NCBI GenBank assembly: GCA_016718875.1 | Contig: JADKBL010000023.1 | Location: 7,809-71,808 of the forward strand | Direction of reading: 5' to 3' | Source: Bacteroidota bacterium | Lineage (GTDB): Bacteria; Bacteroidota; Bacteroidia; Bacteroidales; VadinHA17 | Length of the DNA: 64,000 nucleotides | The notes under the pieces: generated by a model | Told to the model about the DNA's origin: nothing | Database searches by the model: none | The model's input: only the letters and a program-made list of their open reading frames with translations | Shown here: positions 28,946-37,032 of the stretch, piece after piece | Layout: each line of letters starts with the position of its first letter | Position numbering within the stretch: the first letter of the stretch is position 1 | Made by a program: the position numbers and the translations under genes

Positions 28946-30184
28946 ATGAATTCAAGAGATATTTTGCTTCAGGCAATAAATCACAAGACTCCGGGCAGAC
29001 TTCCTGTTGACCTAGGAAGTGCAACAGTTACAGGCATATCTGCCATAGCTTATAATAATTTGAAAAAGCATCTGGGAATAGATAAACCCACAAAAGTTTT
29101 CGATGTTGTTCAGCAGCTTGCAAATGTTGATATGGAAGTCATCGATCTTCTGGGTGTTGATGCGCTTGATATTAACAGGATTGCAGCTGAAGGTGGCGAC
29201 TGGTACGACGTTGAACTTGTTGATGGCAGCAAGGCGCAGTTCCCCGGCTGGTACAGACCGATAAAAGACAGAGATGGATCGTGGTATACTGTTGATAATG
29301 AAGGAACAATGCTTTCACGAAAAGCCTCAGGGGCAGCATTTTACGACCAGATGTATTACCCTTATGAGAAAGGATATCCTGAAAATCTTTCTGACCTTAA
29401 CAAAGCACTTAAAAAGATCAGCTGGGTGGTTCACTCACACGCTTCAAACCTGAACACTGCAGAGCTCAGGGAAAGAATAATCAGCCTTAAGGAATCAACG
29501 GGCAAAGCCATGGTAATGTCGGGGGGTGTGAAGCTCCTCGAACTGGGTTTTTTCATCAGAAGGATGGATAACTTTCTAATGGACCTGATGACAGACGAGC
29601 CAAAACTATCTGAAATGCTTGACCTGCTTGTTGATATGCATATGGCAGGATTGGAAAAGAAGTGTCAGAATCTTGGTGATATAGTAGATGTTATAAGGTT
29701 TGGCGATGATCTGGGAATGACCTCCGGACCATTCATCGACCTGGATACCTTCCGTAAACACTTCAAGCCAAGATACAAAGTGCTGTGCGATTATGTGAAG
29801 AAAAACACCAATATGAAGATCTTCATGCATTCCTGCGGAAGCGTAAGACAATTCATTCCTGATTTCATTGATGTCGGCATCGACATACTCAACCCGGTGC
29901 AGACCAACTGTTATGATATGGCCGCTGTTGAACTCAAAAAAGAGTTTGGAAAGGATATCACCTTCTGGGGAGGTGGTGTGGATACGGCCTCAGTTCTGAA
30001 CAGGGCGACGCCTGAAGAGGTACGAAAGGATGTTTTAAATCGTTGTGAGATATTCTCAAAAGACGGCGGATTTGTTTTTTCACCTATCCATAATATTCTC
30101 TCAGAAGTTCCTCCGGAAAATATCCTTGCCGCATATAATGCAGTTAAAGAATTCAACGGAGGAAGATTTGGAGGGGGGAGGTGA
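28946..30184 (+). CDS. URO-D-fold protein (uroporphyrinogen decarboxylase / corrinoid methyltransferase family), paralog 1
   Basis: 412 residues, intact. Opening MNSRDILLQAINHKTPGRLPVDLG and a C-terminal HSCGSVRQFIPDFIDVGIDI are typical of the MtaA/URO-D superfamily. The HxCG pair can bind zinc in the methyltransferase branch. The heme-pathway enzyme is shorter and lacks this motif, so true uroporphyrinogen decarboxylase activity is unlikely. The substrate is unknown. The last residues RFGGGR are encoded by GA-rich sequence that leads into the repeat arm at 30201. Clearly paralogous to the gene at 31909-33153. Confidence 0.8.
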   Translation: MNSRDILLQAINHKTPGRLPVDLGSATVTGISAIAYNNLKKHLGIDKPTKVFDVVQQLANVDMEVIDLLGVDALDINRIAAEGGDWYDVELVDGSKAQFPGWYRPIKDRDGSWYTVDNEGTMLSRKASGAAFYDQMYYPYEKGYPENLSDLNKALKKISWVVHSHASNLNTAELRERIISLKESTGKAMVMSGGVKLLELGFFIRRMDNFLMDLMTDEPKLSEMLDLLVDMHMAGLEKKCQNLGDIVDVIRFGDDLGMTSGPFIDLDTFRKHFKPRYKVLCDYVKKNTNMKIFMHSCGSVRQFIPDFIDVGIDILNPVQTNCYDMAAVELKKEFGKDITFWGGGVDTASVLNRATPEEVRKDVLNRCEIFSKDGGFVFSPIHNILSEVPPENILAAYNAVKEFNGGRFGGGR

Positions 30185-30200
30185 GAGTGGAGGTGAATGT

Positions 30201-30256
30201 GATATGAGAGGTGAGATATGAGAGGTGAGATATGAGAGGTGAGATATGAGAGCTGA
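30201..30256 (+). repeat. Left arm: four tandem 14-base units flanking the four-helix-bundle gene
   Basis: The unit gatatgagaggtga occurs three times exactly (30201-30214, 30215-30228, 30229-30242) and a fourth time with one change (30243-30256). The arm is inverted relative to the right arm at 30657-30702. Confidence 0.85.
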
Positions 30257-30281
30257 GAATTTGAAATAAATATTTTAAAAT

Positions 30282-30656
30282 ATGAGTAAAGTAGGTAGTT
30301 TTAAGGATTTGATAGTATATCAGAAAGCTTATAAACTTGCTATGGAGATATTTGAAATTTCGAAAAGATTTCCTAAGGAAGAAACATACTCACTGACAGA
30401 CCAAATTCGCCGCTCTTCAAGATCAGTAACCTCATGCATTTCCGAAGCCTGGGCAAAAAGGAGATACGAGAAAGCCTTCACAAGCAAACTTTCTGATTCC
30501 TTGGGTGAAGAATATGAAACTGAAAACTGGCTTGATTATTCTACTGATTGTAAATACATTGAAAAAGAAACCCAAACAAGATTATTAAAAGAATATGAAG
30601 AAGTTAGGAAAATGCTGATTTCAATGATTAACAATCCAGAGAAATGGTGTACTTAA
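30282..30656 (+). CDS. Four-helix-bundle protein (23S rRNA intervening-sequence protein / S23 family)
   Basis: 124 residues. It has the family opening FKDLIVYQKAYKLAMEIFEISKRFPKEE and the central LTDQIRRSSRSVTSCISEAWAKRRYEKAF, with four predicted amphipathic helices. The family was first found inside 23S rRNA intervening sequences, and its relatives include Avd of diversity-generating retroelements. No rRNA or retroelement is present here. The gene sits between convergent URO-D genes inside inverted arms of repeated gagatatgag words. The stop TAA (30654-30656) directly abuts the right arm. Function unknown; nucleic-acid binding is plausible from the family. Confidence 0.85.
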   Translation: MSKVGSFKDLIVYQKAYKLAMEIFEISKRFPKEETYSLTDQIRRSSRSVTSCISEAWAKRRYEKAFTSKLSDSLGEEYETENWLDYSTDCKYIEKETQTRLLKEYEEVRKMLISMINNPEKWCT

Positions 30657-30702
30657 GACTCAAATCTCATATCTCATATCTCAAATCTCATATCTTCTAA
30701 TC
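30657..30702 (-). repeat. Right arm: inverted 'ctcatatctc' repeat flanking the four-helix-bundle gene
   Basis: About 3.5 imperfect units of ctcatatctcaaat, which read on the minus strand as gagatatgag, matching the left arm. The arm contains the stop and last codons (RRYEI) of the minus-strand URO-D gene that ends at 30681. Confidence 0.8.
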
Positions 30703-31739
30703 TCCTTTACCGCCTCAACCATCGCCATAAATCCCTCAACCGGAATATAACCCGGGATTGAATTACCCGAACCTAGTCCATATCCCTTGGCTTTTGAACG
30801 ATATAATGTCCCCATTTCCAGGACATTCTTATAAACCTCCTCTGGTTTCTTAAGGATAATTAGATTAAGATCAAAACCACCAAATAGACCAATTCTTGAA
30901 GAATATTTTTCTATCCATTCACTGAATGGAGCAATCTGATCCTCATTTGAATGCTTTGCATCTATACCAAGACTGATAATCTCATCCATCAGGGGAAAGA
31001 TGCAACCGCAGCTATGAAGGAGAAATTTTTTACCGGATGCATGAATAAGATCAATGACTCTTTTGTACTGAGGGAAAATATGCTGCCTGATAATATCAGG
31101 TTCAAGCATAGTGGAAGTTTTATGGCCCAGGTCATCACCCATCCTGTAAAAGACAAAAAGATCATGGTAATTCTCAATCAACCAGCTCCATAACTCCACC
31201 CAGAGATCACCTATTTTTATAAACAGATCACGGAACAGATCAGGATCCATGCACTGCATCACACAGAGATATTCAAATCCTACAAGATCCTGGCTGGCTT
31301 CAAATATTCCATATCCGCAACCGCCATAGGCCTTCATTCCCGGGGGCAGAGTATTACGTATTGCCTCAAAATGAGGAGCGTATGTCTTTTTAAATATCGC
31401 GGGTATTTCATCCCATGGATATTTATTAAAATCATCCCTTGACTGGATTGGTCCGGCCATGCCACCAAGAATGGCCCCATGTCCCGGAAGTATATCGCAG
31501 ATGGCAGCTTCAAAATCGAAACCATCATATGTCATCTCATTCCAGAAACCTAAAACTTTTCTGTAATAATCTGTAAGTTCCTCTCCTTTCAAACCGGCAG
31601 AATTAATATCCTCACCAAGAGCTTTTGAGATGAACGGAGGGTCTATATGGTGTTCATAGAGTGGCAGTCGTAGGGGTCTTTTGTTTTCCAGGACAGATAA
31701 AAGATTTGTATAATCCGGTAGAAATTCCTGAGTCTTCAT
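30681..31739 (-). CDS. URO-D-fold protein, paralog 2
   Basis: 352 residues, intact. The HSCGCIFPLMDEIISLGIDAKHSNED motif near residue 240 corresponds to the HxC site of the methyltransferase branch. It is more divergent than the other two URO-D genes here and lacks their NSR start and VDLG motif. It converges on the four-helix-bundle cassette, and its C-terminal RRYEI is encoded in the repeat arm. Substrate unknown. Confidence 0.78.
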   Translation of the reverse strand: MKTQEFLPDYTNLLSVLENKRPLRLPLYEHHIDPPFISKALGEDINSAGLKGEELTDYYRKVLGFWNEMTYDGFDFEAAICDILPGHGAILGGMAGPIQSRDDFNKYPWDEIPAIFKKTYAPHFEAIRNTLPPGMKAYGGCGYGIFEASQDLVGFEYLCVMQCMDPDLFRDLFIKIGDLWVELWSWLIENYHDLFVFYRMGDDLGHKTSTMLEPDIIRQHIFPQYKRVIDLIHASGKKFLLHSCGCIFPLMDEIISLGIDAKHSNEDQIAPFSEWIEKYSSRIGLFGGFDLNLIILKKPEEVYKNVLEMGTLYRSKAKGYGLGSGNSIPGYIPVEGFMAMVEAVKEIRRYEI

Positions 31740-31769
31740 AAATTACAATTGAAGGTATATTTTTCTCAA

Positions 31770-31885
31770 TCAAACTCTCTGTGTAACTTTGTGAACCTCA
31801 GTGTAACTCTGTGTAAGTTCTTCATTGTTACACAGAGATCCACAGAGGCCTTCGCTCCGCTCAGTCTATCACAGAGAAACACAGA
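31770..31885. repeat. Palindromic intergenic repeat, 'ctctgtg/cacagag' family, copy 3
   Basis: ctctgtgtaactttgtg and cagtgtaactctgtgtaag words, then gttacacagagatccacagag and cacagagaaacacagag in inverse orientation. Located 3' of the URO-D gene ending at 31909. Confidence 0.7.
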
Positions 31886-31908
31886 GTATAAAATTATTGC
31901 TTAAAATA

Positions 31909-33153
31909 TTAGTCCTTATTAAACTCATTGACTGCATCAAACAAAGCGACAACATTCTGAGGCGAAACATCCGGCAGAATATTGTGAATTGTATTAAAAA
32001 CGTACCCACCGTCTTTGCTGAAAACTTCCAGATTATGAAGCACATGCTTACGAATCGTTTCAGGAGTACCATGATTCAGAACACTCTGCGTGTTACATCC
32101 CCCGCCCCAGAATGTGAGATCCCTGCCAAACTCTTTCTTTAACCGCTCCGGTTCCATATTAACAGCATTTATCTGCACCGGATTAATGATCTCGAATCCT
32201 GCATTTATCAATCCTGGGATAAGCTCATATATCCCACCGCACACATGCAGCATGGTATGAGCTGTTGAGTGCGATTTTACATAATCGCACAGCATCTTAT
32301 GCCTCGGACCAAAAAACTCCTCATAAGTCTCCAATGGCATAAAGGGTCCTGTATTTGTACCAAGATCATCTCCAAATTTTATTATATCAACCACATCGCC
32401 TACAGAATCACAAATCTTCTCAAGAAATGACATATGTCCTTCCATGAGTTTATCAAGCAACCTGTGAACATTCTCAGGTTCAAGATAAAGGTCCGTGAGG
32501 AAGTTATCGATCCTCCGCAGGAAAGTCCCCCATTCGAAAAGATTGCAGCCAATTCCGATCAGAAGAGCTTTGTCTGTTTTTGCCTTTTCACGTATAATGG
32601 TCTCCCTCAGCATCTTCCAGAAATCTTTTTCATCAAGGTGATCGAAAGGGGTAAAACCGAACCCTCCCCAGATTACCCGCGACATCTCCCTGCTGATATT
32701 ACTGTAATCAGTCAGGTAGCCGTCGAGATAGGGGAAAATCTGCTGATCAAAGAAGGTAGCCCCTACCGGCATTTTACCAATATACTCACCTATCTTCCCA
32801 AATGCAAGCCAGCTTCCATCAGGTTGTTTCACCGGATTAAACCATTTTGGATATAAGGCAGGAACACCCTTAATCAGCTCCAGCTCCTGCCAGTATTCAT
32901 CAGGAGTATTGAAGAACCTGCCGACATCCAGAACATCCACATTGAAATGGTCAAGAAGTTCCATTTCAGGCTGTGTAACCTGCTGGATGACATCATAAAC
33001 CTGGTTTTTCAGGTGAGGCTTCCCGAGATATCTTATCAGGTTATGGTATGCTACTGCTGATATGCCAGAGCTGGGTGTTGCCCCAAGATCAACCGGTACC
33101 CTGTCGGGTTGTTTGTGACTGATTGCTGAAAGAATACGTTCTCTTGAATTCAT
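31909..33153 (-). CDS. URO-D-fold protein, paralog 3
   Basis: 414 residues, intact, and close to paralog 1 in sequence: MNSRERILSAISHKQPDRVPVDLGAT against MNSRDILLQAINHKTPGRLPVDLGSA, and the shared motifs FGDDLG, HVCGGIYELIPGLINAG and LTFWGGGCNTQSVLNHGTPE. Note GGGCNT where paralog 1 has GGGVDT, so only this copy has a Cys that could complete a zinc site. Probable role in a methyl-transfer or decarboxylation step of the surrounding catabolic locus; unproven. Confidence 0.8.
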   Translation of the reverse strand: MNSRERILSAISHKQPDRVPVDLGATPSSGISAVAYHNLIRYLGKPHLKNQVYDVIQQVTQPEMELLDHFNVDVLDVGRFFNTPDEYWQELELIKGVPALYPKWFNPVKQPDGSWLAFGKIGEYIGKMPVGATFFDQQIFPYLDGYLTDYSNISREMSRVIWGGFGFTPFDHLDEKDFWKMLRETIIREKAKTDKALLIGIGCNLFEWGTFLRRIDNFLTDLYLEPENVHRLLDKLMEGHMSFLEKICDSVGDVVDIIKFGDDLGTNTGPFMPLETYEEFFGPRHKMLCDYVKSHSTAHTMLHVCGGIYELIPGLINAGFEIINPVQINAVNMEPERLKKEFGRDLTFWGGGCNTQSVLNHGTPETIRKHVLHNLEVFSKDGGYVFNTIHNILPDVSPQNVVALFDAVNEFNKD

Positions 33154-33167
33154 CTTACTTTATCATT

Positions 33168-33213
33168 AAAAAACATCCCCCTGGCCCCCTTCAAAGGGGG
33201 AAAAAGGAAACTA
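33168..33213. repeat. C5/G5 palindromic repeat, copy between URO-D and GH38 genes
   Basis: aaaaacatccccctgg followed by cccccttcaaagggggaa and then aaactaaaactcaa. The same word order, including the non-palindromic tail, recurs at 50271-50322, so the repeated unit is about 45-52 bases, not just the palindrome. It directly follows the GH38 stop. Confidence 0.75.
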
Positions 33214-36123
33214 AAACTCAACTTCAATAAACTTTACTTCAAAAGGCTTGAGCTGAACTGACCCTATCGGCTGCCCAAGAGCTTTTCCTGCCGCATTAAC
33301 TTCTGTTAATTTTTTAACAGTACGGCCTGGTACTGCTGATGATAATTTAACCTCTGCATTTTTCCCTTCAAGCTCACGGAACCTTAGCAATACTGCACCG
33401 GGCCTGGTAAATGATGGTCTGCTGTTTGTAAGCATTGCATTTTTATCGCCCGTTATTTTCAGTGTTTCCAATGTAGCAGCTTTGAACTCATTTTCACCTG
33501 CAGGGAAAGTCCTTGTCGGAAAATGATTCCGTTCTCCCCATGCATACATTGTTGCAAATGTGTTTGATGTGTCAGCAGACGATGTTATCTGATAACCCCA
33601 GCTGAAAGCTCCCTCCTGGTATGCCCTGAAGTTTGTAAACCAATAGTTGTTCATCACCCAGGAATAGAGCCATGTCTTGCCTGCTTTTGGTATCCGGTCA
33701 TATTTATTCATGTTGAAGTCGCTGAAATGCCAGAGAGGCACCTCATTGCTTACAACAACTATCTGACCGCTTTTCCCGCGTACAGCCACAAAATTCTGGG
33801 CAACATTCCAGTCTGTTGATGATCCCGGCAGCTGCTGTCCCTGTGATAGGATGCCGCCAATGGTCTCAAAGACAATTCTTGAACCTGGCAGAGAAAAAGG
33901 AAATGCAACATAAAGTGCCTCCGGATCAGTAATTATAAGTTTTCGGGCCATATACCTGATCTCTATCTTCTTGCGGTTTGTATACAATCTTATCTCTGTA
34001 TCTATTCCCTTTGGTGAACCATCAGTCCCCTTTTCAAATCCATCGAGGTCTGATGAGATCTTTACACTTTCCCAGACAGCTCCTTTGACACCTTTTTCAA
34101 TTTTAACATTTGAGACTGTAGATCGGATAAAGGGAGAAACATCCCTCTTTTCACTGGTTTCCCGGACCGGCTGACCTAACTTATATGGATTCTGTGAATC
34201 TGCCATCTCAAGTTTAAGCTCCTTGTCATAAAGGGAACTTATTGATCCTGTGGCTTTATCAATAACGAGTTTATAATATTCATTCTCGAGTACTTCCGTA
34301 TTACCCTCCTCATCATCCTTTGCATTGAATCCCGGAAGTTCAATCTTAAGGGCCTTATAACCCATGGCAGGAATATCCTTTACCTCAAGCACCCACCAGG
34401 CTCCTTCTGCCCTCTTTGAGACTATCTGGGCAGGAACATCCTCTCCAGTTGATATATCGACTATCCTGGTTCTGGTTCGAATCGGAAGAACCTTACAATC
34501 AACAAACAGGTTAACTGTTCCTGACCTTTTCCATCCAAGAGGATTCATTACATAAATGACAGGGAAATCAGCTTTTTTAAGGTATGGCTGAAACCTGGCC
34601 AATGCCTCCTCATTCAGCAGAGTTACTTTTTTAAGTGCCTCCCATGCATATGCCCCTTTCTGAAGCCATTGCTTTGTTGAATTCTCTGAATAAGGATGGC
34701 TAACACTTTCATCTGCTCCGCATGTATGTTCGTCGAAGAAGATGATATTTTCACTTATGTGATCAAGATTTGTTTCAAGTGCAGGATTAAGTTCTCCTCC
34801 CATCACTGAAACCATTGCAAAAAGGCCTTCGTCAACCTGTTTTATATTCTTCGCCTTACGCGATTCGGCAGTTTCACGTGATGTCGATCCATATCCATCG
34901 GTCCACCAGTCGAGCCATGCAGTGCGGTAAACAGGAAGCTTATCTCCATAATTCTTTTCAACATACTCTGAAAACTCACTTGCCACGGCGAGCCTTATTT
35001 TTGGAAATTCATATTTTTTGTTCCAGGCAATAACATTTGCACATGCTGCCGTTGATGGGGGTGCATTATCAGTAAAATAACCGGAGAACTGTACCCCTAA
35101 CCTGTCAAACGGATATCCTTTTTTATCAAGATCGGCAAGATGACCCAAAAGATTCTCAGGTTTGATAACATCACTTTCCGCTCCGAAGAAATTACCGGTC
35201 ATATAATGATCGGCCCTGAATGCCAGCAGTCGTGCCCCTGAAGGTGATTCCCACCAGAAACATGTCGGCTTGTCGAATGGCAATACTGACCTTGTTTCAT
35301 TAATCCCCATTATAAGATACTTTACACCGGTGTTTTTAAAATAGTCGGGCATGCACCATGCAATACCATTCACATCATTCTGCATTGCAGCCTTAACAGG
35401 AATATGCAGCTTATCAAATTCTTTCAGAGGCTGAAGAAAATCGAACATCACATTTTCATCTGCTATCTCAGCCATGTTGGCATACATCCCCATTACCTCT
35501 ATTCTGCCTTCGGATATTCTCTTTAAGAATCTGTCAATCTGCGATTTTGGTCTTGACCGCAGGTATTCCCTTGTAACCCACGAAGATTCACATGTCCAGC
35601 GGAATTTTGCCTCATCCGGCAGATTATCGGTTTGGTCGCAGTAATCAAGTGCGTAATCGATATATCGCATCTGTTCAGCAAGGATTTCCGATTGCGGTCG
35701 TGTATACCCGATATCGGTATGTGAATGCTGAACAAGATAAATATCCCATTTTTTTGGAGGAACTACATTTATTGAATAAGAGACAGCTGCACCCTCATCT
35801 ATTTTAACTGATAAGGTAGTCTTCTTGGGTTTTGATACTGCCGGAACAGTTACTAGGTATTTATTCAATCCTTTTTTCAGGACCTCTCGTACTGCCACTT
35901 TACCATCATATGTTATTAGGATCTTCCCTTCTTTATCTGAACGGCAGCTTACAACAATCTGTTGATATGATTTCCCTCCTTCCCTGAAAAGGACAGGTGC
36001 ATTTAACAATTCTACCCCGGAAGGTACAGAATTCTGCCCCGCCAGATTGGTAAAAAAGATTACTGACATCACCAGTAAAATGATCTGCGTTTTGTAAATC
36101 CTCATTTTTTCCATAATTTTCAT
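33211..36123 (-). CDS. GH38 alpha-mannosidase-like glycosidase (large, secreted)
   Basis: 970 residues, intact. A signal peptide is present after several possible Met starts (36123, 36114 or 36105; hydrophobic core IILLVMSVIFF). The catalytic domain begins VQHSHTDIGYTRPQSE near 160, the GH38 zinc motif, and continues with AMQNDVNGIAWCMPDYF, which may hold the nucleophile. The C-terminal half is the usual GH38 beta-sandwich. It shares little with the GH38 at 24335-26894 and belongs to a different subgroup. Probably acts on mannosides in the periplasm. Confidence 0.82.
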   Translation of the reverse strand: MKIMEKMRIYKTQIILLVMSVIFFTNLAGQNSVPSGVELLNAPVLFREGGKSYQQIVVSCRSDKEGKILITYDGKVAVREVLKKGLNKYLVTVPAVSKPKKTTLSVKIDEGAAVSYSINVVPPKKWDIYLVQHSHTDIGYTRPQSEILAEQMRYIDYALDYCDQTDNLPDEAKFRWTCESSWVTREYLRSRPKSQIDRFLKRISEGRIEVMGMYANMAEIADENVMFDFLQPLKEFDKLHIPVKAAMQNDVNGIAWCMPDYFKNTGVKYLIMGINETRSVLPFDKPTCFWWESPSGARLLAFRADHYMTGNFFGAESDVIKPENLLGHLADLDKKGYPFDRLGVQFSGYFTDNAPPSTAACANVIAWNKKYEFPKIRLAVASEFSEYVEKNYGDKLPVYRTAWLDWWTDGYGSTSRETAESRKAKNIKQVDEGLFAMVSVMGGELNPALETNLDHISENIIFFDEHTCGADESVSHPYSENSTKQWLQKGAYAWEALKKVTLLNEEALARFQPYLKKADFPVIYVMNPLGWKRSGTVNLFVDCKVLPIRTRTRIVDISTGEDVPAQIVSKRAEGAWWVLEVKDIPAMGYKALKIELPGFNAKDDEEGNTEVLENEYYKLVIDKATGSISSLYDKELKLEMADSQNPYKLGQPVRETSEKRDVSPFIRSTVSNVKIEKGVKGAVWESVKISSDLDGFEKGTDGSPKGIDTEIRLYTNRKKIEIRYMARKLIITDPEALYVAFPFSLPGSRIVFETIGGILSQGQQLPGSSTDWNVAQNFVAVRGKSGQIVVVSNEVPLWHFSDFNMNKYDRIPKAGKTWLYSWVMNNYWFTNFRAYQEGAFSWGYQITSSADTSNTFATMYAWGERNHFPTRTFPAGENEFKAATLETLKITGDKNAMLTNSRPSFTRPGAVLLRFRELEGKNAEVKLSSAVPGRTVKKLTEVNAAGKALGQPIGSVQLKPFEVKFIEVEF

Positions 36124-36187
36124 GGGTTTATTATTTCAAAAATAGGAAACATAAATGAGTAAACAATAACCTGAAATATCCACCGGT

Positions 36188-36925
36188 ATGAAAAAACTTA
36201 CAATCCTGCTAACAGCAATTATCATTTTCCTTGTTCATGGCTGCGGACCCGAAAAACAAGCCGACAATACTTTATCTAAAAAGGAATTTAAGGATGGCTG
36301 GAGACTCCTCTTCGACGGAAATTCACCAAGAGGATGGATAAATGCTAAAACAGGTAACTTCCCCTCTTCAGGTTGGGAAATCAAAGACGGAACTATTTTT
36401 ACCAATCCTGAAAAGAAAGGTGAAAACGGAGGCGGAGATATTGTTTCGGAAGGAAAATTCAGGGATTTTGAACTTTCTGTTGATTTTAACTATAAACCCG
36501 GAGCAAACAGCGGAATCAAATATTTTATTGATACTGAAAGAGACAGCGGTATTTACAGATCGATCGGATGTGAATACCAGATCCTCGATGACAAGCTTCA
36601 TCCCGATGCAAAAGCAGGAATAACAGGCAATCATAAACTGGCTTGTTTGTATGATCTTATACCCCCGGTGAATGTTAAGGACAATGGTCCTGATGTATGG
36701 AACACAGCCAGGATAATTGTAAAAGGAAATCATGTCCAGCACTGGCTTAATGACCAGATGACTGTAGAATATCACAGAGGCAGCCCGGAATGGAAAGAGG
36801 CAGTTTCAAAAAGTAAATTCAGGGATATACCCGGTTTTGGTGAAACTGTCGAAGGTCGGATCCTTTTGCAGGAACATGGTGATATGGTTGCATTTAAGAA
36901 TATAAAGATCAGGGAGGTAAGGTAG
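36188..36925 (+). CDS. DUF1080 (3-keto-disaccharide hydrolase domain) lipoprotein
   Basis: 245 residues with a lipoprotein signal (LTILLTAIIIFLVHGCG, lipobox Cys near residue 19). The single DUF1080/LamG-like beta-sandwich runs from about residue 35 (GWRLLFDGNSPRGWI) to the end (EGRILLQEHGDMVAFKNIKI). Family members bind or hydrolyse sugars, and several are linked to 3-keto-glycoside cleavage with Gfo/Idh oxidoreductases, one of which lies at 14383-15713. Divergent from the GH38 gene. Confidence 0.85.
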   Translation: MKKLTILLTAIIIFLVHGCGPEKQADNTLSKKEFKDGWRLLFDGNSPRGWINAKTGNFPSSGWEIKDGTIFTNPEKKGENGGGDIVSEGKFRDFELSVDFNYKPGANSGIKYFIDTERDSGIYRSIGCEYQILDDKLHPDAKAGITGNHKLACLYDLIPPVNVKDNGPDVWNTARIIVKGNHVQHWLNDQMTVEYHRGSPEWKEAVSKSKFRDIPGFGETVEGRILLQEHGDMVAFKNIKIREVR

Positions 36926-36985
36926 GCGCAAGGCGCAGGGCGCAGGGCTCAGGGCGAAGGGAGACAGGGAGTTGGGCTCAGTGCG
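36926..36985. repeat. Tandem 'gcgcagg' repeat directly after the DUF1080 gene
   Basis: ggcgcaaggcgcagggcgcagggctcaggg follows the stop within a base or two. Similar gcgacagg words occur at 41900-41975 and gcctgtc words at 55413-55440. Confidence 0.6.
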
Positions 36986-37032
36986 GAGAGGGGAAGAATT
37001 ATTTCAAATAACTTTAAATACCCGGAGAGTGT

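Noticed and set aside
28946..30184. HemE of heme biosynthesis
   Set aside because: Length, HxCG motif, three paralogs and the sugar-locus context point to the wider URO-D superfamily and not to the heme enzyme.
30201..30256. CRISPR array
   Set aside because: The units are 14 bases with no spacers between them; this is a plain tandem repeat forming one arm of an inverted pair.
30282..30656. rRNA intervening sequence inside a 23S gene
   Set aside because: Flanks are URO-D coding sequence, with no rRNA sequence recognised.
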